Below, one piece after another: positions 43,833-52,724 of a DNA stretch of 64,000 nt. Position numbers and translations under genes: made by a program. This DNA is from Terriglobia bacterium (GTDB lineage Bacteria > Acidobacteriota > Terriglobia > JAIQFV01): assembly GCA_020073085.1 (NCBI GenBank), contig JAIQFV010000011.1, forward strand, positions 1 through 64,000, written 5' to 3'. Below the pieces are notes generated by a model. It was given only the letters and a program-made list of their open reading frames with translations, was not told the DNA's origin and searched no databases. The number at the start of each line of letters is the position of its first letter. Position 1 is the stretch's first letter.

Positions 43833-44217
43833 AGTAATGATCGGAGTCTGGAGTCGCGTGGTCAGAATGCCGTCCTTCAGAAGCGGCCGATGATTCCCTG
43901 AAAGCCCCCGCTCTTCAATCTACGGAAGAGAACCAGGGAGTCATCGTAGTGCCAAATTCTTGAACTGAGAGAGTGCGCGATTCTTGATTGACGGGCCTCC
44001 TTTGAGCTTGGCAACCTCCCTAATGACGCGCGGTAGATTATAGTCCAGTTTCTCCAACTCCTGAACCCCATTCTTTGGGCCGAGATTATTCTGACTGTGG
44101 GTTGGATCGAGTTTGAGCCTCCCGCTGGGACAGGGAAGCTGCTGAGTCCGCGAAATGAGGGGACCTTCCTTTCAACACTGATTTCTGTCCCTTTATTCCC
44201 CCTATCCTCGGGCAGGT
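43833..44217. other. Gene-free spacer between hypA and the amylase gene
   Basis: These 385 bases carry no supported gene. One minus-strand frame starts inside the amylase gene and another has no start codon. The hypA promoter should lie here, but no convincing -35/-10 or -24/-12 pair was found. Confidence 0.5.
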
Positions 44218-45636
44218 TCAGCGGCGGGAAGAGTTTTGAAAAATACGGAATCCCCAAGCCTCCAGCCTCAGCCCCGGTAAAGTGACGTGGGGCGACCCGG
44301 CATCTCCATGGGAGGGTCTGTAAACCTGAGGAGTCACATCGAGGAATGATGAGCCGCCCTTGACTTCGAGGGTGCCTTCGAACGGGCGATTCGAGAGGTT
44401 GATGGCAACAAGAAACGCTTCGGGTCCGTTCCTGCGGAAGTAGGTGACAACGCGCGCCTCATCGGAGTTGCGCACCCACCCGGTTTCACCCTGCCGCAGG
44501 GCCGGATGCGCGCGACGCAGGGCAATCATCTCATGATAAAAACGGGGAAACTCGGCCCTCCGTTCAGCGATTTTCCAAAAAATCGGCAATCGCTCGAAGA
44601 GTGCTGGGGCTGCAGACTCCGCCGTGTCGCCCGCCTCCATGCCGTTGTAAATCAGCGGCACCCCATCCATGGTAAGTATCAATGCAGAAGCGGCAAGGGC
44701 TCCGCGTTCGCCGAAGCGTACGATGGCGCGAAGCTCGTCGTGATTGTCTGAAAAGCGCATGTGCATGGCGCCCCGGGGGAATGCAGCCCGTTCCTGCTGC
44801 CACTCCTGGCGCAGCGCGGTGGCAGGGGCGTCTCCGGTAATGATCTTCGTGAGCGCGGCATGCATAGGCCATGCATAGTCCAGGTCGAAGGCCTTTACCA
44901 GCAGGTCGGGCTTGTCTGCCTCGGCAAGCATCAGGAGATCCGGCTTAATGGTTTGGAGTTCTTGTCTTGCGTGCTCCCAGAAGTCCGTCGGAATCATTCC
45001 GGCCACATCGCACCGGAAGCCGTCCAGATCAAACTCGCGCAGCCAGTATTTCAGCATGTTCACCATGTATTCTCGCAGGCGAGGATTGTCGTAGTTCAAC
45101 GCGGCCACGTCGGACCAGTCCGGGACGGGGGAAATGATTTTGCCGCCGGCATCATGCCGGTAAAAGTCCGGGTTCTTCATCAGCACGCTGTCCCAGGCCG
45201 TGTGATTCGCAACCATATCCAGGATGACTTTGAGCCCGCGGCGGTGGGCTTCAGCGATCAGCCGGAGAAGATCTTCTTTGGTCCCGTAATCAGGATTGAT
45301 GGAGTAGTAATCCCTCACTGCATAGGGGCTTCCCAGAGTGCCTTTCTTGCCCTCTTGCCCGACCTGATGGACCGGCATCAGCCAGACGATGGTCACTCCG
45401 AGATCCTTCAGGTCATCCAACCGTGCTGTGATGCCATTGAAGTTGCCTTCCGGCGAGAAGTCGCGCGGAAAGACCTCGTAGATGACTCCATCACGCACCC
45501 ATACGGGAACGGGTCGCCCCATCTCTGAAGCAACACCGGGTACGGTTTGTTGCGCGGCGCTAAATGTCCATAAGGGGAGGGATAAGCAAGCTGCCAGGAA
45601 GACAATTCGGGCGCATAAGAATTTTAACTTTGACAC
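44218..45636 (-). CDS. Secreted GH13-family alpha-amylase-like glycosidase
   Basis: This 472-residue protein has a signal peptide (MSKLKFLCARIVFLAACLSL, cut near FSAAQQ) and a (beta/alpha)8 GH13 barrel. The four conserved regions are visible: LDMVANHT; DGFRCDVAG with the nucleophile Asp at about 210; MLAEADKP with the acid Glu at about 239; and FSDNHDE with Asp at about 300. It cleaves alpha-glucans outside the cytoplasm. GGAGG eight bases before the GTG at 45636 decides the start; in-frame ATGs at 45651 and 45672 are less likely. It has no clear link to the hydrogenase genes around it. Confidence 0.9.
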   Translation of the reverse strand: MSKLKFLCARIVFLAACLSLPLWTFSAAQQTVPGVASEMGRPVPVWVRDGVIYEVFPRDFSPEGNFNGITARLDDLKDLGVTIVWLMPVHQVGQEGKKGTLGSPYAVRDYYSINPDYGTKEDLLRLIAEAHRRGLKVILDMVANHTAWDSVLMKNPDFYRHDAGGKIISPVPDWSDVAALNYDNPRLREYMVNMLKYWLREFDLDGFRCDVAGMIPTDFWEHARQELQTIKPDLLMLAEADKPDLLVKAFDLDYAWPMHAALTKIITGDAPATALRQEWQQERAAFPRGAMHMRFSDNHDELRAIVRFGERGALAASALILTMDGVPLIYNGMEAGDTAESAAPALFERLPIFWKIAERRAEFPRFYHEMIALRRAHPALRQGETGWVRNSDEARVVTYFRRNGPEAFLVAINLSNRPFEGTLEVKGGSSFLDVTPQVYRPSHGDAGSPHVTLPGLRLEAWGFRIFQNSSRR

Positions 45637-45883
45637 CGCGTGAACCTCCATTCGATCAGAGAAGCAACTCAATCATGCAGGCCAGTGGCGCTTATGTAAT
45701 AACTTTATTCTTTTGACAGATTGTAATCAACCGGGATCTTGTCTTTGCAGGGCAACGGCCAACGGAAGAAGACATCACTGTGGTTGGGAGCTGAGGGTAG
45801 GGTGCCGATCCCCACAAATCATCAGAGCCCAACCTGGGGGCGCGACAGGGCGCTCAAGAGATAATTCCGCAATTCAGGTCGAA

Positions 45884-46354
45884 CTACTGGCCTTGCCTTG
45901 CATTAAGAATTTCCAGAACGGTATCTGTGATTTGGGGGAGAGATTTCTGGAGCGACGAAGAAAGTTCCGTGGACATCGATTGGATCTCTTCAATGGACAC
46001 GGTGATGAGAGTGATTCGAGGGAATCGGCCGAGCAGGGCCATGGATTCCACCAGGTCGCGCAGTCCGATGTCATGCGCGGTGAGGGACCTTGGAAAGTCG
46101 CTGGCAAAGCGCGGTTTGATGACCCGAAGGGTGCCCGGAGGATTTCCATCCATCGTCGCATCGATCATGATGATGAATGGATAGCTCTCAAGGTGGGAGA
46201 TCAAATGAAACCCGCCCGTGCCGCCGTCCAACAGGTGGACGTGTGCTGGGAAGCTCCGTTTTTCAAGGTGACGGATGGCATGCACGCCGACGCCTTCGTC
46301 ACCCATCAAATAGTTGCCAATGCCCAGGATGAGAATGGGATCCGGATCACTCAT
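45884..46354 (-). CDS. hyaD: NiFe-hydrogenase maturation endopeptidase (HyaD-like)
   Basis: This 156-residue protease of the HyaD/HybD fold has ILGIGNYLMGDEGVGVHAIR with the nickel-sensing Glu, IIMIDATMDG with the Asp, and SLTAHDIGL with the His. It checks nickel loading and removes the C-terminal peptide of a large subunit. It follows the group 1 hydrogenase operon on the same strand but after a terminator-like hairpin, so it may have its own promoter. The best partner is the HyaB-type subunit. The ATG at 46354 is used; GTG/ATG codons upstream are possible. Confidence 0.9.
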   Translation of the reverse strand: MSDPDPILILGIGNYLMGDEGVGVHAIRHLEKRSFPAHVHLLDGGTGGFHLISHLESYPFIIMIDATMDGNPPGTLRVIKPRFASDFPRSLTAHDIGLRDLVESMALLGRFPRITLITVSIEEIQSMSTELSSSLQKSLPQITDTVLEILNARQGQ

Positions 46355-46653
46355 CACGCGCTCGTTCCCCCCAGTCGGATTTAGCAATTGAAAAATAATA
46401 GTAGCTTATCAACACAACTTGTCCTGACAAAGGTAAAAAATCAATCGTAGGAGACCAGGAAGAGAGGAGGTCAAGAGACATCAATCTGAAGAGCGTATGA
46501 TGATCCCGCGGCGGTGGACTTTACATCGATGACCGATCCTCCGGTTTCCTGGCCTCCTCATAAGATCTGGTTTTGGTTTTCGCTCGTTGGGATTAGGTAC
46601 GAAAGTGAGGGGGTCAACTGAGGAAGGGATATCTCTAGGATTGAGAAAGGGAA

Positions 46654-46692
46654 AAGCCCGGGACTCTCCAGTTTTCGAAGGGTCCCGGGCTT
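46654..46692 (-). terminator. Terminator hairpin after the group 1 hydrogenase operon
   Basis: On the minus strand AAGCCCGGGACCC pairs with GGGTCCCGGGCTT-type sequence (46654-46666 with 46680-46692) and is followed by TTTCCCTTTC. It lies about 95 bases after the cytochrome b stop. The gene-free stretch 46388-46785 holds nothing else recognised. Confidence 0.65.
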
Positions 46693-46785
46693 CTCCGCTC
46701 CTACCTCCAACAGTCCCTTGATTCTGTCGGCCATTGGGTGCAAGGCGACCGGCCGAGTCGGAAGATCACGCAACGATGCTTCGAG

Positions 46786-47472
46786 CTACTCCGCCTTGGG
46801 TTGCACTTCCTTTTCGATGAATTTCCATCCCCCTGCCATGGACGACAGGATTCCCCGGCCTTCCACGTAGTCGTGATAAAAAACCAGGTAGACATGCACC
46901 ATTGAGAAGATGATGAAAAACCACATCATCATATGGTGCCATTGGCGGACGGCAAAGTCACCGCCCATCAGGGGCACGATCCAGGCGAACAAGCGGGGCA
47001 ACCAGGCGTTGCTCATCGCGGCGTACATCCCGAACCCGGTGACGGACTGGAATAGAAAGGCCAGGAACGTGAGGAAATAGGTGAGGCCGGCCAGGCTGTT
47101 GTGCCCGATCGATTCAATGGGCTTTCCTTCAGCCTGCAGCACATCGACTTTCAGGACCTGCCCCACTTCCTTCCACTGTTTTCTTCGGGTCGGAATGAAA
47201 TTCTTCCACCCCGCGTACCGGTTGCCGGCAAACCCCCAGTAGATGCGGAAAAGGAAGTTGAAGAAGAACACGAACGCGGCCAGGAAATGAATGAACCGCA
47301 CGGTTCCGAACCAATAGCCAAAGGAAGCTTCTCGTCCCAGCTGAATGGCCAACGGTTTTCCAATCAGGTAGCCCGTGATGACCGAGGTGGTGACCGTCAG
47401 GGCATTCAGCCAGTGGTAGAACCTCACCGGAAGCTGCCACACATAAACTCGTCGGATGGAGTTTCTTTCCAT
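46786..47472 (-). CDS. hyaC: NiFe-hydrogenase b-type cytochrome subunit
   Basis: This 228-residue HyaC/HupC-type membrane protein has four membrane helices with haem-ligating histidines (RFYHWLNALTVTTSVITGYL; VRFIHFLAAFVFFFNFLFRI; WHHMMMWFFIIFSMVHVYLV). It anchors the hydrogenase dimer and passes electrons to the quinone pool. The N-terminal VYVWQLPVRFYHWLNA is typical. It starts nine bases after the large-subunit stop and is the last gene of the operon. Confidence 0.93.
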   Translation of the reverse strand: MERNSIRRVYVWQLPVRFYHWLNALTVTTSVITGYLIGKPLAIQLGREASFGYWFGTVRFIHFLAAFVFFFNFLFRIYWGFAGNRYAGWKNFIPTRRKQWKEVGQVLKVDVLQAEGKPIESIGHNSLAGLTYFLTFLAFLFQSVTGFGMYAAMSNAWLPRLFAWIVPLMGGDFAVRQWHHMMMWFFIIFSMVHVYLVFYHDYVEGRGILSSMAGGWKFIEKEVQPKAE

Positions 47473-47481
47473 GGGCGCCTC

Positions 47482-49200
47482 CTAGTAAGTGTTAATGGTG
47501 TGAACGTACGTCCCTTTTTCATCGTACAGGTGAACGGCACAGGCAATGCAGGGATCGAAGGAATGAATCGTCCGGATCACTTCCAACGGTTGCTCCGGGT
47601 TCAAGACCGGAGTGCCGATCAAGGCTGCTTCGTAGGCCGACATCTGGCCCTTGCTGTCGCGCGGTGAGGCGTTCCAGGTGCTGGGCACGACCAACTGGTA
47701 GTTTTCGATCTTCTTGTTCTTGATAACAATCCAGTGTGCCAGCGCCCCGCGAGGCGCCTCGCTGAGCCCGACCCCCTTGGCTTCGCTGGGCCAGGTGTCG
47801 GGATCCCATTTCTCATTGTTGAACATGCGCGAATCGCCGTTCTTAATGTTAGTGAGCAACTGCTGGTAGAACTCCTTCGCCCAGCCTGCAATCAACATCG
47901 TTTCGAGGCCTCGGGCCGCGGTGCGTCCCAGGGTCGAGAACAGGGCTGTCACGGGTACATCCAGCTTCTTGAGAGTCGTATTGACGATCTCTTTGACCTC
48001 TTCGCGGCCGGAAGCGTAAGCCACCAGCAACCGCGCCAGCGGGCCCACCTCCATCGCGTTTCCTTTCCATCGAGGAGTCTTCAACCAGCTGTATTTCTGT
48101 TTCACATCGAGGTACTCGTAAGGCGGTTTTGGTCCGGTGTACTTCAGCTTGGTTTCACCTACCCAGGGGTGCTTGGCCGCGTTGTCCCCATCGGAATATT
48201 CGTACCAGGAATGAGCGATGGATTCCTGAACCTGTTCCGCATTCTTCCCGTCCACCTCATGGACTTCATTCAGATTGCGGTTGAGAATGGCCCCGCGTGG
48301 GAACTTGAACTTGGAAAGATCCGCGTAGCCGTTGGTGGGAAGGTCGCCGTACACCAGGTAATTCGGCAACCCGCCTCCAATGGCCCCCCAGTCCTTATAG
48401 AAAGAAGCGACCGCCAACAAATCGGGAATGTAAACCTGCTCGATGAAGTCTTTCGCCTGATTGAGAAGCGTTCCCACATAAGCGAGCCGTTCTGCATTCA
48501 AGGCGTTGGAGTCATCCAGGTTGACAGCACAGGGCGCGCCACCCACCAGATAATTCGGATGCGGATTTTTTCCCCCAAAAATGGTATGAATCTTGACAAT
48601 TTCCTTCTGCCATTCAAGAGCTTCCAGATAATGCGCCGTCCCGATGAGATTCACTTCCGGTGGAAGCTTGTAGGCGCCATGTCCCCAGTAGCCGTTCGCG
48701 AAAATGCCCAGCTGTCCGCTGTTCACGAAGGCGGTCAGGCGCTTCTGGAGGTCCGAAAAATAGGCCGGAGAGCTCTTGGGCCAGTTCGAGATGCTCTGAG
48801 CGAGTTCAGAAGTCTTCTTGGGATCGGCCTTGAGCGCGCTTACGATGTCCACCCAATCGAGCGCATGGAGATGGTAAAAATGGACGACGTGGTCCTGCAT
48901 ATACTGGGTGCAGAACATGAGATTGCGCACCAGCTCCGCATTCGGCGGGACCGTAATCCCCAGGGCATCTTCGACGGTGCGAACTGATGCCAGGGCGTGA
49001 ACCGTTGTGCACACGCCGCAGGCGCGTTCGGTAAAGGCCCAGGCGTCACGGGGGTCGCGGCCTTTCAAGATGATTTCGAAACCGCGGACCATCGTGCCGG
49101 AGCTGTAAGCATCCACCACCTTACCATTCTGGACTTCCACTTCCACCCGGAGGTGGCCTTCAATGCGGGTGATGGGATCGATAACGATTCGGCTGGCCAT
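47482..49200 (-). CDS. hyaB: Group 1 NiFe-hydrogenase large subunit
   Basis: This 572-residue catalytic subunit carries the Ni-binding pairs CGVC (C61, C64; in FTERACGVCTTVHALASV) and DPCIACAVH (C551, C554). The C-terminal peptide after His557 (LYDEKGTYVHTINTY) is the part removed by the maturation protease. The N-terminal ITRIEGHLRVEVEVQNGKV is typical of periplasmic-facing uptake enzymes. It is exported folded with the small subunit via Tat. It overlaps the small-subunit gene by one base. Confidence 0.96.
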   Translation of the reverse strand: MASRIVIDPITRIEGHLRVEVEVQNGKVVDAYSSGTMVRGFEIILKGRDPRDAWAFTERACGVCTTVHALASVRTVEDALGITVPPNAELVRNLMFCTQYMQDHVVHFYHLHALDWVDIVSALKADPKKTSELAQSISNWPKSSPAYFSDLQKRLTAFVNSGQLGIFANGYWGHGAYKLPPEVNLIGTAHYLEALEWQKEIVKIHTIFGGKNPHPNYLVGGAPCAVNLDDSNALNAERLAYVGTLLNQAKDFIEQVYIPDLLAVASFYKDWGAIGGGLPNYLVYGDLPTNGYADLSKFKFPRGAILNRNLNEVHEVDGKNAEQVQESIAHSWYEYSDGDNAAKHPWVGETKLKYTGPKPPYEYLDVKQKYSWLKTPRWKGNAMEVGPLARLLVAYASGREEVKEIVNTTLKKLDVPVTALFSTLGRTAARGLETMLIAGWAKEFYQQLLTNIKNGDSRMFNNEKWDPDTWPSEAKGVGLSEAPRGALAHWIVIKNKKIENYQLVVPSTWNASPRDSKGQMSAYEAALIGTPVLNPEQPLEVIRTIHSFDPCIACAVHLYDEKGTYVHTINTY

Positions 49201-50324
49201 TATTCACCGCCTTTCTTTTCTTCAGCAGAGGAATCGCTTTTCTTAATTTCCTGGCTGAGCTGGCGACGCTTTTTGATGTTTGTCGTGATGGCATGGGCAG
49301 CGATGCCGACGGCGGTGATCGCCCCCACTGTCACCCCGACGGTGTCGGCGGTGGATTCAATCCCAAAGCCCGGGAACGAAGCGAGGTGCTGGTAGAACGG
49401 GCCGTTGTCCCAGAAATTGGCCTCGGTGCATCCGATGCATCCGTGTCCGGACTGAATGGGGTAGCTGACGCCATTGTTCCAACGCATCACGCCGCAGGAG
49501 TTGTAGGTGACCGGGCCGCGGCACCCGACCTTGTAGAGGCAGTACCCGCGGCGGGCATTCTCGTCGTCAAAGGTTTCGACAAACAAGCCGGCATCGTAGT
49601 TGGGGCGACGATAGCAGGTGTCATGAATGCGCCGGGAGTAGAAGGCCTTGGGACGCCCCAGGCCATCGAGCTGCGGGATACGGTCGAAGGCGAGCAGATG
49701 CACAATCGTTCCGGCCATGACTTCGGCGATGGGCGGGCATCCGGGCACGTTGATGATCGGTTTGCCCGAAATGAGTTTGTGAATGGGCGTGGCGCCGGTG
49801 GGGTTTGGCTTGGCGGCCTGGATGCAACCGTTCGAAGCGCAGCTGCCCCAGCAGACGATCGCCTTGGCATTGGCCGCGGCCTCTTTCACGATGTCGAGCG
49901 CCGTGCGCCCGCCGATACAGCAATAAACCCCGTCCTCCTCGGTGGGCACCGAGCCTTCCACCAGCATCAGGTATTCACCTTTGTACTTGGTCATGGTCTG
50001 GTGAAGCGCTTCTTCGGCTTGCTTGCCCGCGGCTGCTTGAAGGGTTTCGGTGTAATCCAGCGAGAGTTTGTCTAAGACGATGTCTGAGACGATGGGGTGG
50101 GAGGAACGAATGAAGGATTCACTGCAGCAGGTGCATTCCTGGAAATGGAACCAAACAACGGGGAGCCGCGGCTTGGTGTCGAGTGCCTCGATCACGCGCG
50201 GCACTCCCGTGGCTTCAATCCCGGCGGCCGCGGCGATCCAGCCGCAAAATTGGATGAAATCCCGCCGGGAATAGCCCTGTAGCCGGGCCTGTTCCCAAAT
50301 GGTGAGACGCTTGTCGGTCATCAC
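49200..50324 (-). CDS. hyaA: Group 1d-like O2-tolerant NiFe-hydrogenase small subunit
   Basis: This 374-residue electron-transfer subunit has a Tat signal (YSRRDFIQFCGW, RR at 20-21) and a C-terminal membrane helix (about 322-346). The proximal-cluster region has six cysteines: C64, C66, C67 (QECTCCSESF), C162 and C167 (SCASNGCIQAA), and C196 (VPGCPPI). The two extra cysteines (C66 and C167), relative to standard ECTGCSE enzymes, are those that build the [4Fe-3S] cluster of O2-tolerant hydrogenases such as E. coli Hyd-1. The C-terminal medial and distal cluster ligands are also present (HDTCYRR; CLYKVGCRGP; CIGCTE). Confidence 0.95.
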   Translation of the reverse strand: MMTDKRLTIWEQARLQGYSRRDFIQFCGWIAAAAGIEATGVPRVIEALDTKPRLPVVWFHFQECTCCSESFIRSSHPIVSDIVLDKLSLDYTETLQAAAGKQAEEALHQTMTKYKGEYLMLVEGSVPTEEDGVYCCIGGRTALDIVKEAAANAKAIVCWGSCASNGCIQAAKPNPTGATPIHKLISGKPIINVPGCPPIAEVMAGTIVHLLAFDRIPQLDGLGRPKAFYSRRIHDTCYRRPNYDAGLFVETFDDENARRGYCLYKVGCRGPVTYNSCGVMRWNNGVSYPIQSGHGCIGCTEANFWDNGPFYQHLASFPGFGIESTADTVGVTVGAITAVGIAAHAITTNIKKRRQLSQEIKKSDSSAEEKKGGE

Positions 50325-50387
50325 ATCCTCCTTAACGAGTTGAACCTCAAATGGTGAAAGAAAGCAGATGCGAAATGAGTGGAAAGC

Positions 50388-50621
50388 TTATGACTTGAAA
50401 GATGGCGAAGGATTACTGAATGTAATTTCCATGCCTTCAATCACCATGTTGGCGCTGAGGACCACGGTGTCCCCCAGCTGCATCTCGGGGGAACCTTCCA
50501 AAGTCAACTCGATCAAGCAGGGATTCAATGAGACCTTCACAAAGCGCTGTCCGTTCTTGTCAAATATCTCGGCGATTTCCCCTTTCAATTTGAGGTCCTG
50601 CGGTTTTGAGATTTCCATCAT
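50388..50621 (-). CDS. Small conserved-looking leader gene of the hydrogenase operon
   Basis: This protein of about 77 residues (MMEISKPQDLKLKGEIAEIF; then NGQRFVKVSLNPCLIELTLE and LGDTVVLSANMVIEGMEITF) is predicted to be a small all-beta, OB-like fold. It resembles HypC-type proteins in size and shape but lacks the MCLAIP start. It is the first gene behind the sigma-54 promoter and 63 bases before the small subunit. A role in hydrogenase assembly is only inferred. The start at 50621 is chosen because the promoter would leave only about 11 bases before an alternative ATG at 50645. Confidence 0.65.
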   Translation of the reverse strand: MMEISKPQDLKLKGEIAEIFDKNGQRFVKVSLNPCLIELTLEGSPEMQLGDTVVLSANMVIEGMEITFSNPSPSFKS

Positions 50622-50667
50622 GATGGAGAATCCTGATACACCCATGGAATGACTCAGCGATTAGGGT

Positions 50668-50683
50668 AGCAAGACGGGTGCCA
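50668..50683 (-). promoter_or_regulatory. Sigma-54 (-24/-12) promoter of the hydrogenase operon
   Basis: On the minus strand the sequence is TGGCAC-CCGTC-TTGCT, a full match to the TGGCAC-N5-TTGC(A/T) consensus, preceded by TT. Transcription would start near 50656, about 35 bases before the small leader gene. It predicts dependence on an enhancer-binding activator; a candidate lies 2 kb away. Confidence 0.8.
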
Positions 50684-50854
50684 AATGAGACGGGGGTCTA
50701 AGCGCAAGAAAATGAATGGAAGGATCGCTTTATGGAGAGAGGGGGAAGCGGATTTCCGCTTGATCACTGGCGGAATTCCGCTAGGAGTGGGTGAGGGACA
50801 GCGATTCTGGGTGACGGCCTCCTTTAATGGGCAATTGTTTTCGCTTTCCGGGAG

Positions 50855-51090
50855 CACCCCGATTCATCGGGGTGAAGAGGGGACCACTAAATTCAATTTA
50901 GATTTGAGCAACACCCGGATTTATCCGGGTGGCAGGGCATCATCTAAAATCGATGGAAACCGTTTCAACGGTTTCATCTCCAGAGAAGCAACGCTTCGCC
51001 AAATTAGTTGGATTTTTTTCCTACGGAAACCGTTGAAACGGTTCCAGTCCATTCTTGAGGATCGCTTGACCACCCCGATGAATCGGGGTG
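50855..51090. repeat. Cluster of five different perfect palindromes
   Basis: Perfect or near-perfect hairpins occur at 50855-50874 (CACCCCGATTCATCGGGGTG), 50912-50931 (CACCCGGATTTATCCGGGTG), 50956-50975 (GAAACCGTTTCAACGGTTTC), 51025-51045 and 51071-51090 (CACCCCGATGAATCGGGGTG). The first and last differ only by inversion of the loop. They abut the broken end of an epimerase-like gene. No gene is supported in 50684-51144. Confidence 0.8.
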
Positions 51091-51144
51091 CTTTCACAAG
51101 CAAGTCAAAGACCACCTGGATTCCTCCGCGGGAAGAGGGGATTC

Positions 51145-51535
51145 CTAATTCCTGGAGCGCCTTGCCACGGTAGTAGGGCAGAGGGGAGTCAATCGAAGCC
51201 TGAGTAACGCCGATGTGGACGATTCGCTTTACACTCGCTTTTTTCGCGCATTGAAAGAGGGTTCGGGTGTTTGCCAGGGCTGATTCGTAAGTCTGGCCGT
51301 CGAAGGGGAAACGAATCCAATAGGTGTTATATAAGGTGTCCGCCCCTTCGAGCGTCTGAGTCAATCGGTGCGGGTCATCGAAACTGTAAGAGAACGCTTG
51401 AACGGACTGGCCGAATGGATTGGGCTTGTTGGGATGCGTGGTGATGGTGCGGACTTCTCTTCCGCGTTCCAGAAGGGCTCTCGCGATGTATCTCCCGATG
51501 TACCCGAACGCGCCAGTCACCACGTCCACGATCTT
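51145..51535 (-). pseudogene. Truncated NAD(P)-binding epimerase/reductase-like gene
   Basis: The frame encodes a Rossmann N-terminal half: KIVDVVTGAFGYIGRYIARA, ADTLYNTYWIRFPFDGQTYE, RIVHIGVTQASIDSPLPYYR and GKALQE. This is the extended SDR/NmrA-like pattern with the GxxGxIG nucleotide motif. Full proteins continue for about 150 more residues after the YYRGK active-site segment; here the homology stops at GKALQE and the frame runs into the palindrome cluster. The gene is therefore 3'-truncated, apparently by repeat-associated rearrangement. Confidence 0.7.
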
Positions 51536-51660
51536 CAGACTCCTAACGGAATGGCGTTCCTGCGTGGCCCGTCTTGTGCGATTCAGCCTGTAAGGCTGCA
51601 CCGCCGAGGCGCTAAGGGACCCAACGGCGAGTCTGTCGGGAAGTCCGGTTCAGCGCGGAA

Positions 51661-52101
51661 TTAGGTTGCATAGCGGCTGAGATACGACGCCAGACGCCAG
51701 ACGAGAACCCCCAACACCACCGACGCAACGCCGCAGGCGAGCGCGAGTCCTTTGAGCAAACGCCCTCGAAATACTGCTCGCTCGCCCGTGATGACCGGGG
51801 TGTCGCGAATAAGCCGAACTCCCGGGGCTGGAAACTCTCGTGCCCGGAGAATCCTTCCACCGAGCAACCAAAGATAAACCGCGAGCGCCAGCAGGGGCGC
51901 TATGATGAACGAGGCGAGAAGCAAAAAAACCAACTTGACCCGCTCGGCCGATGTTGCAGGCTCGGACAGTATCCAGTCGCGTAATGGGTCGTGATACTGC
52001 CGCAATCCCACGATCAAGAGAGCCTCGACACACACACCGACGACGAGGATGAGTACAACTCGCCGTCGGAGAGCGGGATCAGCTTTACGGACGTCGGTCA
52101 T
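51661..52101 (-). CDS. Small membrane protein of unknown function
   Basis: This 146-residue protein has three predicted membrane helices (VVLILVVGVCVEALLIVGL; VKLVFLLLASFIIAPLLALA; GLALACGVASVVLGVLVWRL) joined by polar loops. No family is recognised. It lies between two palindrome clusters, with a truncated gene on one side. Coding is supported by the sensible helix pattern and GC-rich codon use only. Confidence 0.5.
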   Translation of the reverse strand: MTDVRKADPALRRRVVLILVVGVCVEALLIVGLRQYHDPLRDWILSEPATSAERVKLVFLLLASFIIAPLLALAVYLWLLGGRILRAREFPAPGVRLIRDTPVITGERAVFRGRLLKGLALACGVASVVLGVLVWRLASYLSRYAT

Positions 52102-52442
52102 TTGTGCTGCAGCCTAGCGATCCGGTTCAGCCGCGGTGCGGAGCGGCGTCCGCTACAGCCGGCTGTTGGGAAGCGGCTCCCACGTTCTTTTAGCGCACCT
52201 ACACTTGAATCTGACCGGCTAACTCTTGAGTAAGCTAACCAGCCTATTTCACTTCTGAATCTGTCGATAACTGCGGGCATTCTCTTGCCTGTGGGAGGGA
52301 TTGTCAAGGTTGTGTGCAACACCTCGTCATGTCCGGGTTTGAGTGGTTTGACCCTTTTTGGCTTCGGCTTGCTCTTGTACAGGAATTGAGAGTCGCCGCC
52401 GGTGTAGCCGAGTCCCCTTTGAGGGGACTTGTCCTTATACAA

Positions 52443-52645
52443 CCCGCCGCTTTAGCGGCGGGAGCAGGTGAGCGAAAAGCCTTACCCCGATTCATCGGGG
52501 TTGGTGGGGGACATGTCGGTCGTTAACGGCCGACCCGGGTCGACGGTCAACCCCGATGAATCGGGGTGAAACCCGATGGGGGGGTATCGTTTCCCCCGCC
52601 GGTAAACCGGCGGGCTGTACGCATCCAAGCCCGCCGAGGCGGGCT
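52443..52645. repeat. Second palindrome cluster
   Basis: Perfect hairpins occur at 52443-52462 (CCCGCCGCTTTAGCGGCGGG), 52484-52501 (ACCCCGATTCATCGGGGT), 52515-52534 (GTCGG(T/C)CGTTAACGG-type), 52550-52567 (ACCCCGATGAATCGGGGT) and 52595-52614 (CCCGCCGGTAAACCGGCGGG), plus a CCCGCC/GGCGGG pair near 52630. The 52102-52724 gap contains no gene. Confidence 0.8.
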
Positions 52646-52724
52646 GCGATCCTGTCGCGGCGCTCCATTACTCGGAAATTGAGAGCGGCCGCTGGCGGAA
52701 AACCCAGGAGAGAATTAGAGCCGC

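Noticed and set aside
43940-43965. Second sigma-54 promoter upstream of hypA (TTTGGCACTACGATGACT)
   Set aside because: The -24 half is good but no GC dinucleotide lies at the required distance for the -12 element.
43877-44257. 126-codon minus-strand frame between hypA and the amylase gene
   Set aside because: It overlaps the end of the amylase gene, has no recognised domain, and a competing frame is equally open.
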